DNA of 64,000 nt, taken from assembly GCA_019915015.1 (NCBI GenBank), contig JAHBBC010000009.1:744001-808000 (forward strand), given 5' to 3'. The notes beneath the pieces were generated by a model. The model did not search any database and was not told where the DNA came from. It saw nothing but the letters and a program-made list of their open reading frames with translations. Shown here one piece after another: positions 46,542 through 57,375 of the stretch. Origin of the DNA: Auriscalpium vulgare (lineage: Eukaryota > Basidiomycota > Agaricomycetes > Russulales > Auriscalpiaceae). Every line of letters starts with the position of its first letter. Positions within the stretch are counted from its first letter, which is position 1. Position numbers and translations under genes: made by a program.

Positions 46542-48247
46542 AATGAGTTGTCAGGGGAAAGTGAAGGAAGACGGTCCTCACCTTTATGTAGAAGCGTGCG
46601 TTAGATTTGCGCATCGCTGCCAGCGGAGCGCCGTGGTTGCACTTGCAGGGCTGGATGAGTGCGGCGGCCGTCACTAGCCTATTATTCAACGGAAACGTCC
46701 GGACCGGTTTGGTTGATTGACCTCGGTATCTTTCCACACCCCAGGACGCGGAACTCACGTACAGACGAACTCTCGGGAGCAGTGCCTTAGGTCACTTCAG
46801 ATCTCCTGAGGTGAAACTTGGCTCAGTTGTGGCTCGCGTGCACGTTGGCCACGTCGTCGACGCCAGCCCAGCGGGCTGACCCAGCCTGGAAACGGCCAAC
46901 AGTTGATATGGCGGTGCAACGTGCACGAGCGAGCCTGACGTCGACATGCGGATGCATCGAAGTAGGTGTGACTGCGGATAGTACACGCCTAGTCAAAACG
47001 TCAGAACAAAAGCACAAGGATCGATAAAAGCAAGCCTGACGTACCACAATGTGCATATCTTTCGCGCTCAAGCCGCTCTCGCCCGCTTGCTCAAGGCCGT
47101 GAACGAGCCATCCTCGCTGGCGGAGAGGCGCTCCTTGAGGCTTGAGGCGACGCGAAAAGCGACCGAAAAGCGACCACGACAGCGCTGCTCGACACGTGCG
47201 CAGCCCGTCCTTAATTCTTTTTTTGCTCCTGGAGTGCTGGAGGTTGCATCAGGTAGGTCCGCGCTTCAGCTGCAGCCTGTGGAAGTAATCGTGGCGCGCA
47301 AAAAACGTGCAAGGGAGTCAGTGAGCCTTGCATATTTTGAAGTCGCGCGGCAAGAGCGGGCCGCGATGCGTGACCGCGTGACCCAGTCGTCCGAAACTCG
47401 GAGTTGCGGCGGCTGGCAACTCCGAGTCCTCGTCGGCTGCATCATCCACAAGCTTATGATCAGGTAAATAACCGTCATTAATTATCCAAGTGGCACCAAA
47501 TTCCAACTCCAGTGAGGTGCCAGGGCCCGGGGGCCACATGTCGCCCAAGCAGTAGGCACTGGGCCGAGCAGTTCCGGCGGAGAAACTGCGCACTGCATCA
47601 GTAGTACGCGGCACTCAAACTGGAGGACCATATCGCGGAGGTGAATCGCCCGTAGCCACTTCCACACATAAAAGCTGAATGTGTATTGACAGAGGTTTTG
47701 CGTGTCGTGGGGCGTCAAGCAACTGTGTATAACGAGAGAAGAGTGCTACAGTCGGCCGCCGTTTCTGGCCGGGACCCTGTTACCCGCGATCTCCTTCAGC
47801 GGGTTAGTGCAGAGATACCTGCCTTGAATGGAAACCCTGAAGGCAGCGTGCCTTGATATCGTTCGGCAGTTGTTACCCGCTAATCTGTGCTCTGAATCTG
47901 CTGCAGTGACTATAACTTTAAGGCGTTGGCCATAGGCGACGGCCTCCGTACTGCTGTCTGCTGCTGTTCTCCGCCCTGTTTGATTGGCGACATCTCGTCT
48001 AGAACGCTTTGAGCGTTCCGGCCATGGAGATCAGCGCACTACTGAGTTTGTGAGTGACGACGCTCTCTGTACTAGTATTTGTCTACTCATCGCTTTTTGC
48101 CAGATATATTCAATCTATAGTGTGTCATGTGCCACACCAAGTTCGTTTAGCGGTCGCGTATCTGTTCGCTGTGGTCATTTTTCGAACCGGCTCGGGCGCC
48201 GAGTCCCGAGTTCCAGTGCCTGCAGCTCCAACATAAGCGGATACACT
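46542..48247. other. 1.7-kb spacer, nothing identified
   Basis: P450 promoter followed by unassigned sequence. Frames on both strands (for example plus 47051-47467, and minus 47718-47482 overlapping 47614-47318) lack motifs. Some may be gene debris, but I cannot name any. Confidence 0.45.
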
Positions 48248-49895
48248 ATGGATATCAGCGCCCTCCGTAAATCCTGAGTTATTGCTCTCTTTCCCCCGCT
48301 TCATGGCCTCTCCCATTCTTGCACGCTTCAACCGCGGTGGTACAATTGGCGTCGAGTATCTAGGCGTCGTATTCTCGTCAAGGTCGGGTTTGTCCATCTC
48401 CCTTCTACCAAATGGACACTAATTTGTCCTTGACCTCATAGTCTGTACGGAGTGTCGTGCCTTCAGGCGTTTCATTATTTTCGTTCTGAGAAGGCAAGAA
48501 GCGATATCTGGTGGATCAAGGCAATGGTATGTTTGAAATCGGTTCTTGCGTCTGCGAGGGACTGAGATGACATACTTCTACGAGGTTCTAATCTTTTTGT
48601 GAGCACAGAATGCCGCCGCTACAATTCAGAATCTGACCTGCTGGACAGTGCCCTCGATACAACCCACGAAGCTTTCGTCATCCACCTTTCTTATCACTAT
48701 TTGATCACTAACTACGACGACCCCGAGGCTCTTCTGAAGAACATCTGGTAGTTTCTACTATGCCGTAGCAATTGCGCGTCGTCTCACTTTTGTTTTGCAA
48801 TCCCAGGAGCATACCGGTGTGTCGCCCCCGGTAACCAATATCCTCATTAACTGGTCACCTCAGTTCTCTGTCACCATACGCGTCAGTCTGACAACTCCTC
48901 ACATAATATCTCCGCTTAATTTTGCTACTTTCAGGCTATAATCGGATTTGTTACCAATTGGTGGGTCCCAGACCTGTCACATGCATCTGCACAACGTCCT
49001 TGACACGCTGCTTTCAGCTTCTTCGTCTACAGAATTTGTAAATGTGCGTACGAGTATACATCTCAGATGCCGTCAGCGAGCTAACCATCGCTCAGTGAGC
49101 GCGAACAAATTTGTGTCTGCCTTTTGCGTGAGCGATACGTCTACCGCATCATCCCCGGTGATCTCAGTCCTGTATCACAGTCCGCGACAGGAGTTGCGGG
49201 ATTTGGTAAGAGTATCTCTTGTCTAACACCAGCCGCACAGCTGACCGACTCATCCGATGCATCAGTGGCGTCACTTGGTGAGTCGGACACCATATCAGTC
49301 AGTCAGAATGCGAAAACTACTGACGAGATATATTCTCTAGTGTTCACCATACAATTGTAGGTCTACTTCACTTGATGTGTATCAATATTGGTCTGACTGA
49401 GCCTCCTCCGAACACAGTTATTTAGTTCAAGATCTTGTGGAGGCAATGACGACTCTCAAGGTCTGTCCATACTGTATCGAGGCATCCGCCGTGCCAGTCT
49501 CAATGTTTGACTTACCACTTCTTCCAGTCAACGGGCATTCTCTCCGTCTCTCTGACCGCGGCTGCGGGTGTAGTCAGGTCCGCTGCCCTAACCTTCTACT
49601 TGCATACAAATCGCACCGGTTTTCGACAGTAAGTCATCTTTCGGCTATTATGGCTACAACGGTGACAATTGCGGCACAGCTCCAATGATGTGATCACCCA
49701 GTCATCCGTGCTGGTTCTTGGCACAGGGACTGTGACGACGTGAGCTCGCATTGCCATCGCCTTACATCCCAGACTTCATACTTGGCCTTTAGCCTCTTCT
49801 TGATCGCGGAACTCATCTCAGTGAGCGCTTTCCTGCTGAGGACGCCTCATACAAGACTGACCCAGAGATCGATTACAGCTGTTTGCAAAAATCAT
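48248..49895 (+). pseudogene. DUF6534-like integral membrane protein, apparently decayed
   Basis: Recognisable blocks occur in order: MDISAL; GGTIGVEYLGVVFSS joined across an intron to SLYGVSCLQAFHYFRSEK; CALDTTHEAFVIHLSYHYL with DPEALLKNIW; FSFFVYRICK; SVSLTAAAGVVRSAALTFYLHTNRTGFR; and NDVITQSSVLVLGTGTVTT. This is the layout of the DUF6534 family of seven-helix Agaricomycete proteins. Several joints need frame changes or contain stops (the TGA inside the FSFFVYR exon, for example) and the 3' end runs into a TIR element at 49904, so I call it a likely pseudogene. A many-intron functional gene cannot be excluded. Confidence 0.5.
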
Positions 49896-49903
49896 GACAG
49901 GGC

Positions 49904-50849
49904 GAGAGCGTGCCGTCCTCTGGGACGATCGATCGCGGCGGGTCGCGACCGTGGCCGCATTGGGTGAAACCCAACTGTGGGGTTGTGTCGTGAGAACGAG
50001 AGCATTAGTTCCCACCGTACCGCCAGTCTCTGTACCCCTTGCATTGGCAACAACGCCAATGCACTCGATCTGAGTAATGCTATCTATCGTGCTCATCTGC
50101 CACAGCCTGAGTCTCCTTGAGCGCTGCACTCCCAATACACTCTTAATACCTCAGGCCGCTCGACCGCGTGACACTGACACGTCTGTGGTTATCATTAATA
50201 TATTGGGTTATCACGCGTTGACGCGTCGCTCAGCGCGTCGCGCTCTCCTTTAGTTTCTGTCGCCCCAGATGTTTTCCTTGTCTACACCGGTAAGCGAGCT
50301 CATGAGGGCCTGAAGCCCTTGAGACTGAACCCGCCCACGCCGCTTGTCCGTGCCGTGCCGCGAGGCGCGAGCCGGTCTCCGAATACCTGCCCGTTTAGGA
50401 TGTCGATTGGCGCGGGCGCAGTAAGTAATAGCGCTGCAGCGTCCGACCAGACGCACTGACCTTCTTTGCGCGCAGAGAGCTTGACGCAGTCCACATCGCC
50501 TCGGACACGAACCAGCGTGCTCGGCCGCGGGAGGGGTGGCCACCTCTGGTGATGACAGCGGACGAGTGGCAGACGGCATGTCGGCAGTCGGGTCACGCGG
50601 TCACGCATCCGTCGACGGAGCAGTTTGCAAAGAGCGAGTGACACGAACATCGTTCAGGATAATGAGAATGTACGTGCATGATACATACAGCCTACAGAGG
50701 GTGTCTAAGGAGCGAGTAATACATTGAATGAGTGACCGGGCATTGGGCAATGGACACCACCGACGCGCTGCCCCTACAGTGGGGTTTACCGCATGCGGTC
50801 GCGGACGCGTCCGGCCGCGATCGGTTGTCCCAGAGGACGGCACGTTCTG
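49904..50849. mobile_element. 946-bp hAT-like non-autonomous element with 8-bp TSD
   Basis: The terminal inverted repeats are GAGAGCGTGCCGTCCTCTGG on the left and, reversed, CAGAACGTGCCGTCCTCTGG on the right, with further similarity through CGATCGCGGC and beyond. GACAGGGC flanks both ends (49896-49903 and 50850-50857). The right-end sequence beginning CAGA and the 8-bp duplication fit hAT elements. The interior contains no transposase. A minus-strand stretch around 50270-50520 (containing DILNGQVFGDRLAPRG) may be captured host sequence. It overlaps the 3' side of the decayed DUF6534-like gene and ends 156 bp before the next gene's start codon. Confidence 0.82.
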
Positions 50850-51013
50850 GACAGGGCCGGAGATGTGTGCCAATGACGCAGCGCGCGCCGGAACTTGCCG
50901 AGGACCCCGCGCGCGCGCCAGACACGTCGCGTCGCGTCGTTTCTGTTCTTCTGCTCATCCTATCCCTCACGCTGTACCTTCCCCTTGTATACTACAATCA
51001 CAATCTCAGCCAT

Positions 51014-52649
51014 GTCTACCCCACCATCGCTTGAGTTCGATTGCGGCCTGTCCGACACATCCTCAGTCCTTCCAGAGACTCTTGCTGAAATCCTCGAGGA
51101 ATCCCGGGCTGAGAAGGAGACGGAGAAGGGCATGCTGGCGTTGGATGATGGGAAACAGGGCACGCAGGACAAAGGTACGCCAAGTTCCCATCATTGATCT
51201 TCACTGCACTTACAAACTATCGTAGATACTGCCCAGTCCGACATCGATTACAGCATCTTCATCTTATCGGCTGTTAGTGACCTAGGCAACAACCGGAAGC
51301 GAGCTGGTGCCCCGTCCGCGTTCATGCGTCGCCTTAGCTCTCTTTCCTTTGAAGACTTCAAGGCCGAGGTCTTCAGTTCTCTCTCGGCCGCTGTTCCTCG
51401 TGCCGTCTCCGGGCTGTCTGCCGACAACTGCAAGCTTGCATTTTCCGTCACTCGAATCACTGCCGGGACACTTCCCCTGCAGTCTGCAGACGACTACAAG
51501 CTCCTCCTCGAGTTTGCCATGCGTCCAGGACGCAAGAGTCTCACTGCTATGCTCGCTGTGGAATCTTCACAGCCGCTGGCATCGCATACGGTAGGTGTAT
51601 GCTGTGTATATGCTAGACATGCATCCACTGATGCACATTCTGAGTTGTTTAGGCAGAGAATATGGGTAGAAAGAAGCATTCCGATGCCATTTCAGTGAGC
51701 AGTTCCGACAGCGACGAGGAAACGCACCCCAAGAAGAAGAAACGAAAGCAAACAGCAACTGCGAGCGACTCGGAAACGGAGATGGAGAAGGAGAACAAGA
51801 AGGCGAAGGCGAAGGCGAAAGGGAAAGGGAAAGGGAAAGGGAAGAAGAAGGGTACAAAGGTGCGTCGAATACTTGTGTGCGAGGGAATCACTTTTCGACG
51901 CTTTTCCTTCATAGATCCCGAAGGCGACGGATATCAATCCTGCCGACATACCTATGAATGACAACATCAAGCTTCTGACGAATACCTGGAAGTGTAACAA
52001 GCAAGGCTGTCCCTCAGCCGGGTCTTGCTTTGTCACCGCCGACGGCGATCATTTGTCCCTCTCGAATCAGCATAAACGGATCTGGGCTGCAGCTATGGTA
52101 CGTCGTTACGACATCTGTGTATTGATCTATTCTGAGTGTGTTCTGTAGCTCAAAGGAGAGGAGTGGGCAACAGTCAAGAAGCCTCCGTTGCACGAGCTAT
52201 TTGATGTTCTCCCCAACAGCTCACGTGGGAAGGCGTCCCCGTTGTTCCAGCAACGCATGCAAAACGCGGCCGCGAAGAAGGGTGATGCAGCGCCGGCAAT
52301 CAACATCAACCTCCCGCCGGAGGCATTCACGTTTGCGCGTCAGCTCCACGCCACACCCGGGGAAGTCCAGCCTACTCTTCCATCTGCTGCGACGACGACG
52401 GACCAGTCCATCATGCTTCTCCCTCGCGGTGTCACACCTGGTCAGCAAATGTCTATTGAAGACTTTTGCTCCGTGTTCAACCTGAGCGACACTGTATGCA
52501 AGCTGCTGGTCGAGAACGAGTTCTCGGGTTCACACACATTCCGACACATCACCATCGCTGACTTGAAAGACATGGGGTTCAAGCTCGGAGCTATCGCCGC
52601 ATTCAAGGATGCTGTGCTGACTTGGGCTGGGGCCGTGAGCGAGGTCTGA
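51014..52649 (+). CDS. Lineage-specific protein with C-terminal SAM-like domain
   Basis: Five exons. The start MSTPPSLEFDCGLSDTSSVL follows CTCAGCC. Exon 2 holds a folded-looking segment (RLSSLSFEDFKAEVFSSL ... ITAGTLPLQSADDYKLLLEFAM) resembling a PB1/ubiquitin-like module seen in basidiomycete unknowns. Exon 3 is a basic, Lys-rich linker (KKKKRK, then KAKAKGKGKGKG) that could be a nuclear localisation signal. Exon 4 has WKCNKQGCPSAGSCFV, a possible Cys-containing zinc site, plus HLSLSNQHKRIWAAAM. The C-terminus (MSIEDFCSVFNLSDTVCKLL ... HITIADLKDMGFKLGAIAAF) has the spacing of a SAM domain. Such proteins are multicopy in polypores from memory; function unknown. The neighbouring transposons suggest a mobile-element context, but it has no transposase residues. 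Confidence 0.7.
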
Positions 52650-52779
52650 GTGTACGTATTCACTGTTCCATGCCTCTTTGGGTCTTTCGGCTTTCGCCAT
52701 TTCTTTCGCAGCTTGTTGCTGTCATGCACGCTTCTAGCTTCTATTGGACTTGCCTCTGTGTTCTGTAGACTACTTATTG

Positions 52780-53604
52780 CTAAAAGTATCCCGAATGAAA
52801 CATGTAGCCACGCGCATCATCCCCTGTAACACACGCCATCGCCTCATACATGTCATAGATAATGCTATTTGAGTTTGCAAAGTAAGCATCGTTGCGCCGG
52901 ATAAATGCCTTCACCTTCGAGAATGCCTCCTCGATGGGATTCAGATCAGGCGAGTACGGCGGTAGAAACTCGAGGCGGACACCTTCAGGGACCATCAGTA
53001 AAGCAGTAAAAATCAAGAAAGAGTAGCATATACTCACCAAAACGCTCCGTCAACTCCCTTATCTCTATGCCATGGTGTATGCGTGCATTGTCCATGATGA
53101 GGACGCTATTCTTGCCGGGGAACGGCGAGCACATTGGGAGCTGCCGCATTATCAGACAGAGGACACGGATATGAGAGTGGACGCACAACTGTGAGCTCGA
53201 GGAACTCGAGAAACTTCTCTCTGTTCATTGAACCCTCCGTCACATACGATGCAACCATGCCATCGACCGTCAGAAATCCTTCCGCCGTCAGGCGGCGCCC
53301 GCGCACGAAGACCCCCTTCATAGCCGCCCTGCAGCCTTTCCGAGCGCGGCCCTTCCGCCTGATGATCGTACGCTCGTCTTTTGATGTCTCGTCGAGGAAG
53401 CCGAGCTGCTCGGGGATGTAGTTGGCTACACGACGGATGAAGTCAGCGCGGAGGTCGTCATTCCGTTCTTCCGCAATGACACGAAGCTTCTTCAGGGAGA
53501 TGCCGGCACGCTCAAGCTGGCGGTGGACAGTTGTGAAGTGTACGCTGATGAATCGGTTTGTTGCCAGGAGGTCCTGCAGTTCGTCGAGGAACCAGGTAGG
53601 CCGC
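52780..53604 (-). pseudogene. Tc1/mariner/IS630-type DDE transposase, 5' end cut off by retroelement
   Basis: The minus strand reads from TWFLDELQDLL through QLERAGISLKKLRVIAEERN, then GFLDETSKDERT (first catalytic Asp), KGVFVRGRRLTAEGFLTVDG, VLIMDNARIHHG (second Asp), and FLPPYSPDLNPIEEAFSKVK (catalytic Glu). It ends GYMFHSGYF at 52780. Two introns interrupt it: one before LPMCSPFPGKNSV, one after ELTERFG. All DDE residues are present, but the N-terminal DNA-binding part is missing because the Ty3/gypsy sequence begins at 53605, immediately 5' of codons encoding RPTWFL. The missing half may lie beyond the retroelement, outside the window. Confidence 0.85.
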
Positions 53605-54351
53605 TGATAGGTTCAGGCCGCGGGCAAGCGTGTAGCGAGACGTCGCGAGACGGGGAAGCAGCATGCGAGGCGCAGGGTCGCGGGAGCGGGGGTGATGGGA
53701 ACGTGGTCCGGCGACCCAGGAGCAACCGGGACTGGCGACGGAACGGATCACCGGAACGGGCTAGATCGGGAGGGCTTAGCGACGTAGGTAGAGCCACTAC
53801 TTAGGGAGCTGCGCGAGACGTAGCAACCCAATCAACCTGTGGGCGGCGCAAGCCACCCACACCCTTTACCTCACAGAAACTGTAGCCTGAGGCGCTACCA
53901 GACTTAGGAAGGAAGGACCCCACCGATGTGGGAACAGGTAGGCAGGCGGACAGGCAGGAGGGGGTGCGACGGCCCATAGGCGGACGCTTCGCACACGGGT
54001 GCGAAGCACTCGGAGGAGGATCCCGTAGAGGGGATCCCCAGGCAGGTGAGTGTTTAGTTTGGTGTTTAGGCGGTAGGAGGTGGCCCCGCACGACCGCGGG
54101 GAGGGCACGAAGCGCAACAGCGACACGAACACCTTCCCCCCTCAGCAAGACTAGTCACCCGGACTGGATCGCGACGTATAGGAGGCAGTGTTGGTGGTTG
54201 TTGTCCTGTGAGGCACTCGCCGCACGCCCCGCTAGGGTCCGTCCCGGGTGATAGCGTATCATTTTGGAGCCCACCGCGAGGGGTATGGTGATGACGATCG
54301 TGTTCGAGCTTTAAAATCAGCCTCGTAGACGGCACCCGGTCGCTGATCAAC

Positions 54352-57300
54352 ATGGCGCCGAAACCCAAGATAGCCCACCTCCCAACGCGAACACAGCCGC
54401 AGAGGACCACGAGGGCGGACGCTCGCAATACGTCGCGACAGGCGGCCATAGAGGCAGAAATCGAGGAACCACAAGACGAACAGGGGGAAGTCTCATCGCT
54501 ATCAAGTCTGCCATCAGAAGAAGAGGATCCGCATGGACCGACCCTCAGTAGGGAGATCCGACGCGCCGGAGAGGACCCTAGGTCCCTGATCACAGGAGGG
54601 GATCGCGTCACGATCGAGGGACTAGAAGGTTTGCTTCTGAATTCTGATGGTGGCGATAGCGACCATCACACACGGCATGATCCGGAAGGGGAATGCTCGA
54701 GGAACGAACGGGTCAGTCCGGGATGGGGACGGGCCGTTTCCTTACAAGATAGGACTTCGCGAAACGTCGCGGAAGCTAGCAACAATCCCCAAGAAGCTCC
54801 ATCAAGCCGTTCGAACCCCAGCAACCCAAAGTCGCCAACACAGTCAGGAATGAGTACACAGCAACAAGGAACAGGAACGGGTGGAGGAGGCGGCGGCGGA
54901 GGCGGAGGCGGTGGAGGAGGGGGAGGCGGCGGACAACAGGCAATACCGCCTCAGCCCAACGTCGCGCCAGTCGCAATGCCTACCCGCGGGGACCGCAACG
55001 CACCGTCTTTCAATCAGAAGGCCCGCGAGTTACCGCGTTACTTCGACGAGCTAAACCATCTCTTCGCCCGGGCTCAACTAGCGGATGATACGGCGAAGAA
55101 GGGCCATGCAGTGCGTTACCTAGACGTCGCGACGGCTGAGGAGTGGGAAGCGAGGCCGGAGTTTAAGGATCCCACCAAGACCTACCAAGACTTTCAGGAC
55201 GCCATTGTTAAACTGTACCCGGGAGCCGATGAGGACCGCAAGTATACCATCGCGGACATGGACGCGCTCGTAGGCAGTCGGTACCGTCTGGGCATTGCGT
55301 CCGGCGGCGAGCTCAGCGAATTCTATCGGCAGTTCTTCGCGATCACCGACTTCCTGGTTAAGAAAAGCAGGATCTCGACCCGTGAGCGCGATATCGCGTT
55401 CCTTCGCGCTTTCCAGGACAGCCTCATGAACAGGGTGGCGACGAGACTGCAGATCAAATTGCCGGACCACGATAAAGAAACACCGTACCCCATGGCCGAC
55501 GTGCTAGAGGCAGGAGAGTACGAGCTGAGGGGCACTCCCTCAATCGTACCAGCGGTCAGCGCAGGACCGGCAGTGGCGGTTGCAACGACGGAGCCTGTAA
55601 TCAAAATAGAACAGTTTCAAGAAGCAATCAAAGCCGCGGTTGCCGAACAGTTCGCGCGGATGCTCGTCAACCAGGGGAACGGCGGAGGTCAGAGGGGTTA
55701 TGGGGGTACCTCGGGAACTCAACAGCCGCGCGCCACGCAAGGAAATCAAGGCGGACAGGGAGGGCCGTCAGGATGCCTTTTCTGCGGCCAAACGGGGCAC
55801 TTCGTCAGGGAATGTATGGTGGTCCAGGACTACATCGCGACGGGTCGCGTATCTAGGGACCACAACAACCGGGTCGTTCTGAAGGGTGGAGGACTTATCC
55901 CGCTAGGAGAAGGCCCGCTGAAGCAGCGTGTGGATGCGTACTACGCCGGGAATCAACACGGACAGTCAGAAGCCATGATGCTGACGACGATGGACTACGA
56001 GCCAGTGCCGGCCAAAGTGCAGACGGTCGCCGGCCTAATCCAACTGACGCCGCAATTGACCGACGAAGACAGAATGACGGAGCTCCAGCAGGAGATGGCA
56101 GTGCTCCTGACGGCCCGAGCGGAAAGGCAAGCTCAGAAGGAACGCCGGCAGGCCGCACTGGACGCGGGCGAGTTTCCCCAGGCAATAGGGCTGCTGCCTG
56201 GCGAGCGCGAAAGATCGCGACGAGTTCCAGAGGTGGTCATTCCGAAAAGGAAGCCGTTTACGCAAGCCAAGAAGCAGGTTTCCTTCGAGCCGGAGGCCGT
56301 CGACCGACCAGGGGAGACTGGGGATAGCGCAGACAAACAAAGGCAGGCCGACGAAGACACCACAGCGGGTGAGGAGCCGTTAACACCTCCGATCCACCCT
56401 TTCGCGAAGGTGCCCGACGCGACGTACATAGGGCCGGCAAGTTACCAACGAAGCGCGGGGCAGCGCAAGGCGGACCCAGCATACAATAAGGTCGCCCCGG
56501 TCCGCGACCCCGTAATAGCAAGTAAGGTTTATGAGAGGGCCATGAATGCGGAGGTCACCTTGACACAGAGGGAGCTCATGTCCATTGCCCCGGAAGTACG
56601 CGCTCAAGTTCGCAACGTGGTGACCCCTAAGCGGGTCCCAAACGAGGCAAGAGTACCAGTAGTCCAGGCGATGGTGGAAAGCGAACCAGAGCTCTTTCCG
56701 TTCGACTTTGACCAGGACGAAGGGGAAGGAGAGGACGAGAAGGTGGTGAGGGGATTCGCGGACCATATGCCCGAAACCTTTCTGCAAGCCCTGGGACACC
56801 AGCCAACGGAGTTGCCCGAGGGGACGCGTGTAGGAGAAGTCATTGTGGAGGTTCTGATGGGAGATCTAGGAGAAGCAGGAGAAGGGGAACCAGACCCTGA
56901 GCCGTTGGAAGTCGCCAAGGAATCGCTGGCCCTCCGTTCGATCTTGCCACTAGTCGACAACCAAGCGCACATCGAGGCAGTCGTGGATCCCGGGTCGCAG
57001 ATTATTTCCATGTCCGAGGACGTATGCCATTACCTCGGGCTGCATTACGATCCGAACGTTCGCCTGGATATGATATCGGCCAACAAAAGTCGCGATAGGT
57101 CGCTAGGCCTGGCTAGAAACGTCCCGATGAAGATTGGGGGTATAACGCTATACGTACAGGTGCATATCATCCGCAACCCGGCGTACGACATGCTCCTGGG
57201 GAGGCCCTTTGACGTTCTCACGGGAAGTACCGTGCAAAACTTTGCAGACGAGAGGCAGACAATCACGATCACGGACCCAAACACGGGAGTCATGGCGTCA

Positions 57301-57375
57301 ATCCCCACTATTCCACGCGGCCGCAAGCGCATCTCGCGAACCCAGAAGCAGGGGGTGGAGGGTTTTCGCGACTAG
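54352..57375 (+). CDS. Gag-protease polyprotein of Ty3/gypsy element (copy A), 1007 aa
   Basis: The N-terminal 170 residues are disordered and charged, then an 18-Gly run. The capsid-like region follows at about 215-400 (RELPRYFDELNHLFARA ... YRQFFAITDFLVKKS). A CCHC zinc knuckle (CLFCGQTGHFVREC) is near 475-490. A retropepsin-like domain lies near the end: VVDPGSQIISMSEDV supplies the catalytic Asp (DPGS in place of the commoner D-S/T-G), and YDMLLGRPFDV is the partner segment. The product should form virus-like particles in the fungal cell. Pol follows in the -1 frame, so Gag-Pol requires frameshifting at 57360-57366. Confidence 0.9.
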   Translation: MAPKPKIAHLPTRTQPQRTTRADARNTSRQAAIEAEIEEPQDEQGEVSSLSSLPSEEEDPHGPTLSREIRRAGEDPRSLITGGDRVTIEGLEGLLLNSDGGDSDHHTRHDPEGECSRNERVSPGWGRAVSLQDRTSRNVAEASNNPQEAPSSRSNPSNPKSPTQSGMSTQQQGTGTGGGGGGGGGGGGGGGGGGQQAIPPQPNVAPVAMPTRGDRNAPSFNQKARELPRYFDELNHLFARAQLADDTAKKGHAVRYLDVATAEEWEARPEFKDPTKTYQDFQDAIVKLYPGADEDRKYTIADMDALVGSRYRLGIASGGELSEFYRQFFAITDFLVKKSRISTRERDIAFLRAFQDSLMNRVATRLQIKLPDHDKETPYPMADVLEAGEYELRGTPSIVPAVSAGPAVAVATTEPVIKIEQFQEAIKAAVAEQFARMLVNQGNGGGQRGYGGTSGTQQPRATQGNQGGQGGPSGCLFCGQTGHFVRECMVVQDYIATGRVSRDHNNRVVLKGGGLIPLGEGPLKQRVDAYYAGNQHGQSEAMMLTTMDYEPVPAKVQTVAGLIQLTPQLTDEDRMTELQQEMAVLLTARAERQAQKERRQAALDAGEFPQAIGLLPGERERSRRVPEVVIPKRKPFTQAKKQVSFEPEAVDRPGETGDSADKQRQADEDTTAGEEPLTPPIHPFAKVPDATYIGPASYQRSAGQRKADPAYNKVAPVRDPVIASKVYERAMNAEVTLTQRELMSIAPEVRAQVRNVVTPKRVPNEARVPVVQAMVESEPELFPFDFDQDEGEGEDEKVVRGFADHMPETFLQALGHQPTELPEGTRVGEVIVEVLMGDLGEAGEGEPDPEPLEVAKESLALRSILPLVDNQAHIEAVVDPGSQIISMSEDVCHYLGLHYDPNVRLDMISANKSRDRSLGLARNVPMKIGGITLYVQVHIIRNPAYDMLLGRPFDVLTGSTVQNFADERQTITITDPNTGVMASIPTIPRGRKRISRTQKQGVEGFRD
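57360..57366 (+). promoter_or_regulatory. Putative -1 frameshift heptamer (copy A)
   Basis: G GGT TTT in the gag frame (GAG GGT TTT CGC GAC TAG) has the X XXY YYZ form and sits 6 nt before the gag stop. The pol frame is -1 to gag and is open well upstream of this site and downstream of the stop. Placement at the end of the overlap makes it the likely recoding point. Confidence 0.65.

Noticed and set aside
47051..47718. Overlapping frames on both strands near 47 kb as a gene
   Set aside because: No family pattern and no coherent splice model; may be debris.
53801..54611. Minus-strand frames in the retroelement leader and gag start, repeated in copy B
   Set aside because: They are antisense to leader and gag and have no retroelement or host motif; duplicated only because the element is.
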